Part shown: positions 45,652 to 54,585 of the stretch, in pieces | Layout of the letters: each line of letters begins with the position of its first letter | How positions within the stretch are numbered: the stretch's first letter is position 1 | From: Bdellovibrio sp. KM01 | Lineage (GTDB): Bacteria; Bdellovibrionota; Bdellovibrionia; Bdellovibrionales; Bdellovibrionaceae | NCBI RefSeq assembly: GCF_013752535.1 | Contig: NZ_CP058348.1 | Coordinates: 2,232,001 to 2,296,000, forward strand | Length of the DNA stretch: 64,000 nt | Reading direction: 5' to 3' | Made by a program: the position numbers and the translations under genes | The notes under the pieces: generated by a model | The model's database searches: none | The model's input: only the letters and a program-made list of their open reading frames with translations | Told to the model about the DNA's origin: nothing

Positions 45652-46254
45652 ATGAAACGCGTCCTGGTCACGGGCTTTGAGCCCTTCGGCAATCAAGAAA
45701 TCAACCCCTCGGAACTGCTCGCAGCTGAGCTTGCAGCCACATTACCGACGGTGACATCGCTGATTCTTCCCGTGGATTTCAAAGAGGCGTTTCAGGAACT
45801 TTTGAAATTTATCGAACACCAGCCCGAGCCATTTGATTTTATCGTGATGCTGGGACAAGCCAGTGGCCGCTCACAAATTTGTTTGGAGCGCATGGCGCAC
45901 AACTGGATGGAAAACAGAAACGCCGACAAGAAAAACCCTGCCATCTCCGCGCAAAAAATCTTCCCGGGACATCTTGATGCTGTGATGACGTCTTTGCCGG
46001 TGGAAAAAATTCGTGACGACTTGAATTTGAATTTTCCGAACTTTCCAGTCGCGGTGACTCTGTCTGCAGGCGTTTATGTGTGCAACAATCTTTACTATAA
46101 AGTTTTAAATCACCAAGAACTTAAGAACATCCCCTCTTTGTTTGTTCACGTCCCCCTGTTGCCTGAACAACAAAAAGACTCCTCCCATCCAGTGATGGCG
46201 TTCAAACTTCAGGTTCAAATCCTGACAGCCCTTCTGGAAACACTAAAAATCTAA
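45652..46254 (+). CDS. pcp: pyroglutamyl-peptidase I
   Basis: 200 residues from ATG 45652. Removes N-terminal pyroglutamate from peptides. KRVLVTGFEPFGNQEINPS is the family start. The triad fits E in SQICLERMAHN, C in GVYVCNNLYY and H in LFVHVPLLPEQ. Length is that of Pcp (about 215). Cytoplasmic; links to peptide use and, via glutamate, to proBA downstream. Confidence 0.93.
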   Translation: MKRVLVTGFEPFGNQEINPSELLAAELAATLPTVTSLILPVDFKEAFQELLKFIEHQPEPFDFIVMLGQASGRSQICLERMAHNWMENRNADKKNPAISAQKIFPGHLDAVMTSLPVEKIRDDLNLNFPNFPVAVTLSAGVYVCNNLYYKVLNHQELKNIPSLFVHVPLLPEQQKDSSHPVMAFKLQVQILTALLETLKI

Positions 46255-46292
46255 TTTTTCATTTGCGGTGCACTAGCCACCCTCCTAGACTT

Positions 46293-46355
46293 GAAAAGGT
46301 GCCAGGTCCCATTTCTTGTCGCGTGTCGACAAGAAATAGGACCTGGCACCTTTTC
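46293..46355. repeat. REP-like 63-nt hairpin in the proB leader (C pair)
   Basis: 28-bp arms with one mismatch. Left GAAAAGGTGCCAGGTCC (46293-46309) plus ATTTCTTGTCG; right is its complement, ending CCTTTTC at 46355; loop CGTGT. It ends 2 bases before the proB ribosome site GGAGTGG. Confidence 0.9.
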
Positions 46356-46368
46356 GCGGAGTGGAAGT

Positions 46369-47154
46369 ATGGCTAAGAATCGTCGTTGGGTTATTAAAGC
46401 TGGCAGCAAAATGGTTTGCGATGGCGGTCCTCTGTTGATGAGGGCTTGGATGCTGCAAGTGGCGCAGCTTAAAAAGAAGTACAACATTGATGTGATATGG
46501 GTGACTTCGGGAGCGATTGCCTGGGCTGTGGCTCGCACGAACTTTAAAGCGGCAAAACGTACACTTCCGCAAAAACAAGCTTTGAGCGCAATCGGGCAAC
46601 CTTTAGTCATGGATCAATATGTTTTGGCTTTGCAGTCCGCGAATCTTTTGGGCTCACAAGTTTTGCTAACTGCTGGTGACATGAAAGATCCAGTTCGTCG
46701 CAAGAATTTGCAAAACACACTGTCTGAACTCGTTAAAATGAAAGTCATCCCTATTCTGAATGAAAACGATGCCGTGGCGACCGAAGAGATCAAGTTCGGT
46801 GATAATGACTCATTGGCAGCGAAAGTGGCTGTCATGATGAAGGCTGAGCGCGTGGTGCTGATGACGGACGTGGAAGGTCTTTTTGATTCTGATCCGAATA
46901 AAAATCCTGACGCAACACTGGTTCGTTATCGTCCAAAGGTTGGCAAAGCTGAATTCGCGTTAGCGGATCGCAAATCTATTTCCAAGGTCGGCACTGGTGG
47001 AATGTATTCGAAATTATTAGCGGCAGAGACCGCGGGTAAAAATAAAATCATCACGCACCTGGTAAAGGGTGATATTCCAAATAATTTGCTGCATATCGCT
47101 CAGGGTACAAGCATAGGAACTCAATTTGGAGGTCGTCATGAGCTCGCAAAATGA
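46369..47154 (+). CDS. proB: glutamate 5-kinase
   Basis: 261 residues. Amino-acid-kinase fold: VIKAGSKMV, VTSGAIAWA, PILNENDAVATEEIKFGDND, VVLMTDVEGLFDSDP and KVGTGGMYSKLLAA. It phosphorylates glutamate, the first step to proline. The PUA domain found in E. coli ProB (367 residues) is absent. A large hairpin lies directly before the ribosome site. Overlaps proA by 17 bases. Confidence 0.96.
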   Translation: MAKNRRWVIKAGSKMVCDGGPLLMRAWMLQVAQLKKKYNIDVIWVTSGAIAWAVARTNFKAAKRTLPQKQALSAIGQPLVMDQYVLALQSANLLGSQVLLTAGDMKDPVRRKNLQNTLSELVKMKVIPILNENDAVATEEIKFGDNDSLAAKVAVMMKAERVVLMTDVEGLFDSDPNKNPDATLVRYRPKVGKAEFALADRKSISKVGTGGMYSKLLAAETAGKNKIITHLVKGDIPNNLLHIAQGTSIGTQFGGRHELAK

Positions 47155-48394
47155 TTTGATGCTGGCTGATTTAAAGAAAGCGGCTCGTGAACAGCGTAAA
47201 CTGGATAGTGCGACAAAAAATAAAGCCCTTTTAAAAATGGCCGAAAAGCTTTCGTTGGCCGCGAAAGATATCATCACTGAAAATAAAAAAGATCTTGAAG
47301 CGTTGGCTGCGGATACTGCGGCAGCCTTTCGTGATCGTCTGACTTTAAATCCAGAGCGCATTGATGGAATGATCGGAAGTTTGAAACAAGTAGCAGCTCT
47401 GCCCGATCCTGTCGGTGAAATGATTGACCAGCAGACTTTGAAAAATGGTTTGTTGCTAAAAAAGATCCGCGCTCCATTGGGTGTCATTTTTATGATCTTT
47501 GAATCCCGTCCCAATGTTATTTTGGAGGCGTTTTCATTGGCGTTTAAATCTGGCAATGTGATTTTACTGCGTGGTGGCTCTGAATCGAAACATTCGGCGG
47601 CTGCGATTTATAAACTGATGCGCGCGGCTTTAACGGAAGCTGGTTTTAAGTTCATGCCATTCCATGGAGTTGAAGATTACGACCGTGGCTTGGTCGAGCA
47701 GCTCTTAAAACGCAAGGACATGATTGATATCGTAGTCCCTCGCGGTGGCGACAAGCTGATTGATTTCGTTCAGCGCACGGCTTTGATGCCAATCATTAAG
47801 AACGACCGTGGCATGTGCCACACGTTTGTTGATGAGGATGCTGATTTGACGATGGCAGCTAAGATCGTGACAAATGCCAAAACTCAACGCCCCGGCGTGT
47901 GCAATGCCTTAGAAACAGTTTTGGTTCATGAAAAGATAGCCGCGCAATTTCTGCCGATGCTTTATAAGGAGACAGATTCCAAAAAGCTTCAATGGCACGT
48001 GGACAGTGCTTCATTATTCATATTGAAGGATCATGAGCGCGTGACTTCCGCGAAGCCCGAAGACTGGGACACGGAATACTTGGATCTAATCATGAACTGC
48101 CGTGTGGTTTCAGGACTTGATGAAGCTTTGGCACATATTGAAAAGCACGGAAGCAAGCATTCGGAAGCAATCATCACGAAGTCCGAAAACAAGGCTCGCC
48201 TATTCCAACAGGAAATCGACGCCGCCGCAGTTTATTGGAATGCCTCCACTCGCTTTACGGATGGCTTTGAATTCGGTTTGGGCGGAGAACTAGGTATCAG
48301 CACACAAAAGCTGCACGTGCGCGGCCCCGTAGGCTTGCGAGAACTAACAAATGCCCGCTGGCTGGTGGATGGCTCAGGACAAACACGCGGATAA
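47138..48394 (+). CDS. proA: gamma-glutamyl phosphate reductase
   Basis: 418 residues from ATG 47138 behind GGAGG. NADPH-dependent second step of proline synthesis. Motifs: APLGVIFMIFESRPNV, LRGGSESKHSA, DIVVPRGGDKLI, and the catalytic Cys in QRPGVCNALET. ALDH-like fold. Overlap with proB suggests coupled translation. Its TAA stop is followed directly by the AAAGGTACGG repeat. Confidence 0.97.
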   Translation: MSSQNDLMLADLKKAAREQRKLDSATKNKALLKMAEKLSLAAKDIITENKKDLEALAADTAAAFRDRLTLNPERIDGMIGSLKQVAALPDPVGEMIDQQTLKNGLLLKKIRAPLGVIFMIFESRPNVILEAFSLAFKSGNVILLRGGSESKHSAAAIYKLMRAALTEAGFKFMPFHGVEDYDRGLVEQLLKRKDMIDIVVPRGGDKLIDFVQRTALMPIIKNDRGMCHTFVDEDADLTMAAKIVTNAKTQRPGVCNALETVLVHEKIAAQFLPMLYKETDSKKLQWHVDSASLFILKDHERVTSAKPEDWDTEYLDLIMNCRVVSGLDEALAHIEKHGSKHSEAIITKSENKARLFQQEIDAAAVYWNASTRFTDGFEFGLGGELGISTQKLHVRGPVGLRELTNARWLVDGSGQTRG

Positions 48395-48449
48395 AAAGGT
48401 ACGGACTGACTTTCTCCAAATTATTTGGAGAAAGTCAGTCCGTACCTTT
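48395..48449. repeat. REP-like 55-nt perfect hairpin between proA and chaA (B pair)
   Basis: Perfect 27-bp arms, beginning AAAGGTACGGACTGACTTTC on the left, around a single central base. It starts at the base after the proA stop and ends 5 bases before the chaA stop. Suitable as a shared 3' end; no long T-run. Confidence 0.92.
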
Positions 48450-48454
48450 AGTTC

Positions 48455-49561
48455 TTATGGATTAAATACCAAAACTAAGAACACGAAGAACAGAACCAAG
48501 TGAACTGTTCCCTCGAGCATTGTGGTTCTTCTATTCGAGAATGTTAACGTACTGAGGATCAAAGTCATTCCCAGCAACGTCACTTCACGTGGAGCTAAAC
48601 CCAACACGACTTTTTGACCAGTGAAGGATGCGATCGCGAGGATCACTGGAACCGTCAGACCGACAGTTGAGGTCGCAGCGCCCAAGCACAGATTCACGGT
48701 ACGTTGAAGATCATTACGAGCAACCGCACGAAGTGCACTGATACCTTCTGGCGCGAATACTATCGCAGCAACAACCACCCCACCCAGGGCCAATGGCAAA
48801 TTCAAAGCTTTGATTTCTGCATCCAGGATTTTTGCCAGACCCTTTGATAACAAAACGATCGGAAGGATGTTTGCTAACAATAAGATCACGTGAGTACGAA
48901 GTTTTGCCATATCAATCGGTGGACGTGGAGCATCGACGTCCTCGTCAACTTTACCTTCAATCTGATGAACGTAAAAAGCACGGTGACGTCCCGTCTGAGT
49001 GATCAAGAAAACGCCATACAACGCAATCGAGAAAATCGAGAAATACGTAGACTGCCAAAACGAAAAAGTTCCGGACTCGGTGGAAGTTGTGAAATTTGGC
49101 AAGATCAACGCGATACACGTTAAAGGAATCAATACAGACAAGTAGGATGCGGCACCTTGAAGGTTGTAAGACTGCTCACGGTGTTTAAGACCACCAATGA
49201 ACAAACCAAGACCGACAACCCCGTTCATAACGATCATCAAGACCGAGAACATCGTATCTCGTCCCATGGTTGGAGCGGCATTCGAACCCAACATTACAGC
49301 TGCTACTAAGGCCACCTCGATCACGACGATGGATAACGTCAGGATCAAAGTTCCATAGGGCTCCCCCATGATTTCCGCAAGTTCTTCGGCCTCATGAACA
49401 ACGCCGAAGGCAGACCACATGATGACTGCAAAGAACAACGTGAACAAAACCATCAGCATCGCTGGCGAAGTTACGGAGTCCATCCAACTGGAAAGAACCA
49501 AGAAGTATAAAAGGACAGAGCCCCATGAGGTTAACAAACGTAAAGCTGAAAGATTGAACAT
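48455..49561 (-). CDS. chaA: calcium/sodium:proton antiporter ChaA
   Basis: 368 residues (E. coli ChaA 366) from ATG 49561. About 11 membrane spans. Conserved acidic motifs GEPYGTLILTLSIVVIEVAL (first alpha repeat) and FAPEGISALRAVARNDLQ (second). Exports Ca2+ or Na+/K+ against protons. ATG 49591 is less likely as it lacks a ribosome site. Confidence 0.93.
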   Translation of the reverse strand: MFNLSALRLLTSWGSVLLYFLVLSSWMDSVTSPAMLMVLFTLFFAVIMWSAFGVVHEAEELAEIMGEPYGTLILTLSIVVIEVALVAAVMLGSNAAPTMGRDTMFSVLMIVMNGVVGLGLFIGGLKHREQSYNLQGAASYLSVLIPLTCIALILPNFTTSTESGTFSFWQSTYFSIFSIALYGVFLITQTGRHRAFYVHQIEGKVDEDVDAPRPPIDMAKLRTHVILLLANILPIVLLSKGLAKILDAEIKALNLPLALGGVVVAAIVFAPEGISALRAVARNDLQRTVNLCLGAATSTVGLTVPVILAIASFTGQKVVLGLAPREVTLLGMTLILSTLTFSNRRTTMLEGTVHLVLFFVFLVLVFNP

Positions 49562-49620
49562 AGGCTCCCTTTTATATTTTCCTATTTCCAAGGGAGCAGC
49601 GGGTTATGTCAAGGTCATTC

Positions 49621-51195
49621 CTACAGCACCACGTTTGTTGATAAGAACTTAGAACTGTCTTGATGCAAAATCCCCTGAATCACCTGACGACTTGCTTGAT
49701 CTTGTTTCGCCGCGACCATGCAACGAATACTGAACGAGCGAAGGGCATCGTAAACACTCAAAGTTCCTTCGGCAGAATTTTTACGCCCTGTGAAAGGATA
49801 AACATCCGGGCCACGCTGGCATTGGCTGTTAATGTTGATGCGACAAACCTGATTGCTTAAGCGATCAATCATTCGTCCCATTTTTTCGGCATCACGACCA
49901 AACACACTTGCCTGATTTCCATAAGGAGAATTTAAAATATAATCCTCGATCTCTTGGAAGCTTTCGTATTCAGCCAAAGGAATCACAGGACCGAATTGTT
50001 CTTCAACAGCAGCACGGGAATTCAAAGGTACATTCCCCAAAATCGCTGGGAAGAAAATATTTCCTTTAAGCTTTCCACCCTGCTCTGGATTCGCCAGCAC
50101 CGCGCCTTTAGAAATTGCATCGTCGATCAAGCCTTGGAGGTACTTTGGTTTTTCTGGATCTGGCAAGGGAGTGATAGCAACGCCCTTATCCCAAGGCATC
50201 CCAGCAACAAGACTATTCACTTTTTGAACCAATACTTTAGTGAACTCGGCCGAGATCTTTTTATGCACAAAAATCATTTTTAAAGCCGTACAGCGCTGAC
50301 CATTGAAAGACAATGCTCCACGCACGCACTCATTCACGGCATTTTCCAAATCCGCGTCCTCCAAAATAATCGCGGGATTTTTAGCTTCCAGACTTAAAAT
50401 ACTACGGAAGCGGAAAGGCTGAGGATGAGAAACCTTGATCTGATTTGCGACACGGCTGGTGCCGATGAAAGCCAGGACATCGATCTTGCCATCCTTCACC
50501 ACGGGGTTCACGATCTCGCGCCCCAAACCATTGATGATGTTTACGACGCCTTTAGGAAAAGCTGTACGGAAAGGTTCAAGTAGCGGCTCCCACAAAAGCT
50601 GCCCGTACCGAGCAAGCTTCACCACAACGGTATTTCCCATGATCAGGGCCGGAATCAGTGTCGTAAAAGTTTCATTCAGCGGATAATTGAAAGGCCCCAT
50701 ACACAACGTCACACCCAAGGGAGCCCGGCGAATCTGCGCCATCACGCCACCCGAGAATTGAAAACGACTGGCTTCGCGGTCCATGTTTTTTACTTCATTC
50801 ACCGTATCATCGATGTATTGAATCGTACGATCAAACTCGGCCTGGGAGTCAACCCAGTTTTTTCCGATCTCCCACATAAGCAGGCGACAGATGATTTCAC
50901 GCTGCTCAAGCATCCCATTTCTGAAAGCCACCACCGCCTTGATACGATCCTCCATGCGCGATGTGGGCCAATCGCCTAATCCCTTTGCCCAAGCTTTCGC
51001 CGCCCCGTCCACTGCGTCTCGCAATATATCCGCGCTTACGTGTGGAGTCGTTCCGATTTGTTGAGGCTTACCGTCTTCTGTACATGTCGAAAAGACCGGC
51101 TGAGATTCATAGCCTTTATCACGGATTTCACCGTTAATTAAAATACGGCCATTTAACTGAGGAATACCCGGAAATTCTGGGAGCTGATAGTTCAT
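49621..51195 (-). CDS. gapN: NADP-dependent non-phosphorylating glyceraldehyde-3-phosphate dehydrogenase
   Basis: 524 residues, ALDH superfamily. GPFNYPLNET, GTSRVANQI, SLEAKNPAIIL (catalytic Glu) and FNGQRCTALK (catalytic Cys). The GapN-type tail CQRGPDVYPFTGRKNSAEG followed by LSVYDALRSFS sets it apart from general ALDHs. Oxidises GAP to 3-phosphoglycerate with NADPH formation. Single gene behind GAAAGGACC. Confidence 0.9.
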   Translation of the reverse strand: MNYQLPEFPGIPQLNGRILINGEIRDKGYESQPVFSTCTEDGKPQQIGTTPHVSADILRDAVDGAAKAWAKGLGDWPTSRMEDRIKAVVAFRNGMLEQREIICRLLMWEIGKNWVDSQAEFDRTIQYIDDTVNEVKNMDREASRFQFSGGVMAQIRRAPLGVTLCMGPFNYPLNETFTTLIPALIMGNTVVVKLARYGQLLWEPLLEPFRTAFPKGVVNIINGLGREIVNPVVKDGKIDVLAFIGTSRVANQIKVSHPQPFRFRSILSLEAKNPAIILEDADLENAVNECVRGALSFNGQRCTALKMIFVHKKISAEFTKVLVQKVNSLVAGMPWDKGVAITPLPDPEKPKYLQGLIDDAISKGAVLANPEQGGKLKGNIFFPAILGNVPLNSRAAVEEQFGPVIPLAEYESFQEIEDYILNSPYGNQASVFGRDAEKMGRMIDRLSNQVCRININSQCQRGPDVYPFTGRKNSAEGTLSVYDALRSFSIRCMVAAKQDQASRQVIQGILHQDSSKFLSTNVVL

Positions 51196-51384
51196 CGCGG
51201 AGGTCCTTTCAGAGGTGATAAGTTAGGGTACTCTCCTCTGGTGGTCGCGCAAGGCTTTTAGCAGCTACGTCATACCTTTGCCACCAGACATAATGTTTAA
51301 ACTGTTTACAATCCTGAGGAGTTTTCAGCCCCTCTGGTGGGCCGCCCGTTGTTCAGCTAAACTCCCCGCTTTAGGAAAAAACAT

Positions 51385-52221
51385 ATGAAAAAGAATCTAA
51401 CGCAAATCGGATTGTCTGTTCTTGCCCTGACTCTGATCGCCGGCTGCCAGGGAACCAACCCAGGTGCTCAAGTGGAGCTAACTAACGAAACCGGAATTGT
51501 TGGTGGCGAGCCAATTCCCAAAAATAGCTCCCTGATAAAACACGCCGTGGGCCTTTTGATATTGCGTAAAGATGAATCCCAAACCACCTGCTCTGCTGTT
51601 ATAATCAGAAAAGATCTGATCTTAACTGCCAGACACTGTATGAGTAATGCCAAGTTGGTCTATGTGATGTTCACGAATGATATGCATTCTAAAGACTACT
51701 ACTATCTGAACTCGACGACGTTCATTTCATATGAAAAAGACCAAAACACCGGTAAGGATGCCGACCTTGCGTTAATCAAAGTCCGTGGGGATCTTGCCCC
51801 GGGATATGAACCCATCAATATGCCTACAGAAACAATTCGTGCCAAACCAGGTTTGGACATCATTCATATTGGCTTTGGGCAAAACAAAAGTATCGCCAAC
51901 GGTCCGACCGACGAAAAGGGATGGGGAATCCTTCGCACCGTCAAACAAAAGGTCTTATACATGTACGACATTATGGAGAAGAATTCGCAATCTTTTGTGG
52001 TGGATCAATCCAATCTTAAAGGAATCTGCTATGGAGATTCAGGTGGCCCAGCTTATACGGTTTCCAACGGTAAGTACTACCTGGTGGGTATTAATGAAGG
52101 TGCTTTGGCGGGTTACAACAAAGACCCAAATGACAGGGACACCTGCCACGGTCGCTCCCTTTTGATCGACGTGTTTGCTACAAAAAAATGGATATTGGAC
52201 AACGCTGCGAAACTTCAATAA
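51385..52221 (+). CDS. secreted trypsin-like serine protease (S1), lipoprotein
   Basis: 278 residues. Lipobox LIAGC at residues 18-22, NETGIVGGEP activation region. Triad motifs LTARHCMSN (His; TARHC in place of the common TAAHC), DADLALIKV (Asp), GICYGDSGGPAYT (Ser). Same layout as the protease at 9990-10769, which it resembles in the lipoprotein leader and TGIVGG. Prey-protein digestion at the cell surface is plausible. Confidence 0.92.
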   Translation: MKKNLTQIGLSVLALTLIAGCQGTNPGAQVELTNETGIVGGEPIPKNSSLIKHAVGLLILRKDESQTTCSAVIIRKDLILTARHCMSNAKLVYVMFTNDMHSKDYYYLNSTTFISYEKDQNTGKDADLALIKVRGDLAPGYEPINMPTETIRAKPGLDIIHIGFGQNKSIANGPTDEKGWGILRTVKQKVLYMYDIMEKNSQSFVVDQSNLKGICYGDSGGPAYTVSNGKYYLVGINEGALAGYNKDPNDRDTCHGRSLLIDVFATKKWILDNAAKLQ

Positions 52222-52243
52222 GCTTCTTACCCAAGGAGCTTTC

Positions 52244-52684
52244 ATGAGAGCAAAAGTCCACCGCATTGATGGTCATCATTTTAAATTTGAAGTTCGCGGA
52301 ATGCAGGGTGATATCGATGTCGCCCTGGCTGATGCCAAATCCGCAGGCCCCAGCCCCAAAGAATTAGTCCTTGCCGCTTTATGTGGATGCACAGGAACAG
52401 ATGTCGTTGATTTGATGGCCAAGTTTCAAGTGCAATATGAAAGCTTTGATCTGGAAGCCCGTGCGGGACTTACCGACAAGCATCCAAAAATCTTCACGCG
52501 CATTGATTTAACCTACTCAGTAAAAGGCGCTGGCATCGATGCCGCGCAAGTTGTCGAGGCCGCCAAACGCTCGACTCACCAATACAGCGGAACGGCAGCG
52601 ATGCTTTCAAAAGCGGTTCCCATTTTTTATACAGTCCAAGTCAACGGAGAAACCGTTGCCACTGATCAAGCGCAATTCGCGTAA
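52244..52684 (+). CDS. OsmC/Ohr family protein
   Basis: 146 residues from ATG 52244 behind CAAGGAGC. GPSPKELVLAALCGCTGTDVV carries the first peroxidatic Cys region of OsmC proteins. YSVKGAGIDAAQVVEAAKRS leads into the helix where the second Cys would lie. Here that position reads STHQYSGTAAML with no Cys, so a classical two-Cys peroxidase mechanism is doubtful. Ends at a terminator. Confidence 0.88.
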   Translation: MRAKVHRIDGHHFKFEVRGMQGDIDVALADAKSAGPSPKELVLAALCGCTGTDVVDLMAKFQVQYESFDLEARAGLTDKHPKIFTRIDLTYSVKGAGIDAAQVVEAAKRSTHQYSGTAAMLSKAVPIFYTVQVNGETVATDQAQFA

Positions 52685-52686
52685 AT

Positions 52687-52718
52687 AAAAAAGCCCCGGG
52701 GGACAATCCGGGGCCTTT
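52687..52718 (+). terminator. terminator after the OsmC gene
   Basis: GCCCCGG/CCGGGGC stem with flanking A and short T run, 8-base loop. Confidence 0.7.
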
Positions 52719-52730
52719 CGAGTGCAACCG

Positions 52731-52862
52731 CTATTCGAAATGCGGGTACACAAATATTTTAAAGATCACTAAAAGAACCACCAAAACTCCCAGAATAATA
52801 ATTCCACGAGAACTGTGTTTTACATCGGGAGGCGCGCTATTGTGTGATGACTTGTTTTCCAT
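52731..52862 (-). CDS. 43-residue single-span membrane protein
   Basis: ATG 52862 to TAG 52731. A polar start (MENKSSHNSAPPDVKHSSRG) is followed by one hydrophobic helix, IIILGVLVVLLVIFKIFVY, and PHFE. The ribosome site is weak. The clean helix and position between genes make it credible; function unknown. Confidence 0.55.
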   Translation of the reverse strand: MENKSSHNSAPPDVKHSSRGIIILGVLVVLLVIFKIFVYPHFE

Positions 52863-52935
52863 ACAAATAAATCCATTCCCTTCGCTTTCAAAGCGAAGGT
52901 GCTAAGTTTCTAAAAACTAAAATTAAACTGTGGGA

Positions 52936-53271
52936 TTAGATGATGGAATCTGGCGGCGCTCGAGACTGAGACCAATTGAATTCAACCAGACTTTGATAGC
53001 GATAGGAAACAGGATCGCGATGGCCGTATTCGACCTCGGGATTTAAAATTACAATATCAGTGACGACAGCAAAGAACGTCGGCAGACGATCTGTGTTTTT
53101 AAAGAAACGAAGATTGTTAGAAAGTTCAAATGCTAAAGAGGGACTTGCAACCAGACGTTGCACTGAAGAAACAGACGCACCACTGCCCGCTGCGACTTCC
53201 ATTTGTGGAAAGCTCGCAAAAAACAAAAATGCGAAAAGAAATAAGAAACCTGAATACTTCACAAGCTTCAC
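52936..53271 (-). CDS. small membrane-anchored or secreted protein
   Basis: 111 residues if begun at GTG 53271, just before the hydrophobic leader KYSGFLFLFAFLFFASFP. The longer open frame upstream is antisense-like and polar. Mature part has no Cys and no known motif. No clear ribosome site, so the start is uncertain. Follows the 53307-53471 gene by 35 bases. Confidence 0.5.
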   Translation of the reverse strand: MKLVKYSGFLFLFAFLFFASFPQMEVAAGSGASVSSVQRLVASPSLAFELSNNLRFFKNTDRLPTFFAVVTDIVILNPEVEYGHRDPVSYRYQSLVEFNWSQSRAPPDSII

Positions 53272-53306
53272 GCTAACAGCGTTTGCAAGTCTTGTCAAAA
53301 CTCGGA

Positions 53307-53471
53307 CTATTCGCCAGAGACGATTGAATTGGAAGTGGAGCTGACATGGATTGTGATCGTTTTCGCATCCTGCTGCGCACGATACTCTGCGGAACCATTG
53401 ACCAAAGCCACCGCGCCACAAAGCACCATAATTACCAGAACGCCTAATCCAAAAATTTTAAGTGTGTTCAT
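53307..53471 (-). CDS. 54-residue membrane protein
   Basis: ATG 53471 after AAGAGG (very close spacing). One hydrophobic segment IFGLGVLVIMVLCGAVALV, then a polar tail (YRAQQDAKTITIHVSS). Function unknown. Confidence 0.5.
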   Translation of the reverse strand: MNTLKIFGLGVLVIMVLCGAVALVNGSAEYRAQQDAKTITIHVSSTSNSIVSGE

Positions 53472-53494
53472 GCCTCTTAGTATACAAGCTGTGC

Positions 53495-53530
53495 AAAGGT
53501 ACCGCGAATAGCGTTCTCACATCGGTACGC
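53495..53530. repeat. degenerate GGTAC repeat
   Basis: AAAGGTACCGCG...CGGTACG: an imperfect inverted pair related to the AAAGGTACGGCG palindromes elsewhere. The rest of the gap 53472-53697 shows no gene. Confidence 0.35.
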
Positions 53531-53697
53531 AATATTCAGGAGTGTCCAAAAGTTAGCGAATAATCCTTTCACGGCCAAGAGGGAAATCGTCAATATCTTC
53601 GACACGGGAGGCCTCTCTGATAGTTCACAAGGAATGTGCTCCTTGATTGTGAGTCTTTCTGGAGATTCCTAGAATAGGCATCTGCAAGGAGTTTTTC

Positions 53698-54447
53698 ATG
53701 GAATTAAAAGATCAAGTTATCATCGTCACCGGTGCCGCGAGCGGAATTGGAAGAGAGTCTGCTGTCGCTCTCGCCAAGAAGGGCGCAAAAATAATCTCTG
53801 CCGACTATAACGATCAAGGGGCAGAAAAAACCGCGGAAGAATTGCGCGAAATTGGCGTACCGGCCTTTTCATTCAAAGTCGATGTTTCTAAAGCCGACCA
53901 AGTAAAAGCCCTGGTCGATTTTGCCGTCGAAAAATTCGGAACCTTGAACGGGATCTTTAATAATGCTGGAATTGGCCTGGTGAAACCGTTTTTGGAAATG
54001 GAGCCCGCCTCTTACCTGAAAGTTATCGAGGTCGATCAACACAGCGTTTATTACGGGATGTGGTACGCTGCTAAAAAGATGGTGGAACTTAAAGCCAAGG
54101 GGACGTTTGTTAACACCGCTTCGATTTATGGCACCATGGCTGCGGAAGGAAGCTTTAATTACAACGCCGCTAAAGCAGCCGTTGTGATGATGAGTAAAAC
54201 TGCCGCGTTAGAACTGGCTCCGCATGGCATTCGTGTGGTCGGTGTGGCTCCTGGCTTCATCAACACTCCGATTTTGGGTGATGACAAGGCCCTGAAGGAT
54301 TCTTTGGCAAAGCAACACATGCACGGCCGCCTGATTGAACCCGAAAAAGTTGCCAGTGTGGTAGCTTTCTTGTTCTCCGATGCAGCTCAAGCCATCAATG
54401 GAACAACTGTTCCCGTGGATGATGGATTTTTGGTCTTTAAGAAATAG
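53698..54447 (+). CDS. short-chain dehydrogenase/reductase
   Basis: 249 residues. Classical SDR: NAD(P) site TGAASGIGRES, NNAGI, catalytic Ser in NTASIYGT, YNAAK (Tyr, Lys), and PGFINTP. ADYNDQ after beta-2 carries an Asp, which favours NAD(H). Substrate unknown. Single gene behind AAGGAG. Confidence 0.93.
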   Translation: MELKDQVIIVTGAASGIGRESAVALAKKGAKIISADYNDQGAEKTAEELREIGVPAFSFKVDVSKADQVKALVDFAVEKFGTLNGIFNNAGIGLVKPFLEMEPASYLKVIEVDQHSVYYGMWYAAKKMVELKAKGTFVNTASIYGTMAAEGSFNYNAAKAAVVMMSKTAALELAPHGIRVVGVAPGFINTPILGDDKALKDSLAKQHMHGRLIEPEKVASVVAFLFSDAAQAINGTTVPVDDGFLVFKK

Positions 54448-54585
54448 TAGAGTTTTCTCTTGCGACACCTTTCAGAAACGGACTTTTCAGAATAACAACA
54501 CTGCGCGTCCTGTAATAACATCAGGGTATCGTCAAGATCGGTGAATTTTATTGAGTCAGGGAAATAGCGGGACTACAAAAGTTCT

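Noticed and set aside
46369-47154. proB as a truncated gene because it lacks a PUA domain
   Set aside because: PUA-less glutamate kinases of about 260 residues are known, and all kinase motifs are present with proA coupled.
52936-53421. 161-residue frame beginning at 53421
   Set aside because: The first 50 codons overlap the better 54-residue frame at 53307-53471; the hydrophobic leader starts near GTG 53271.
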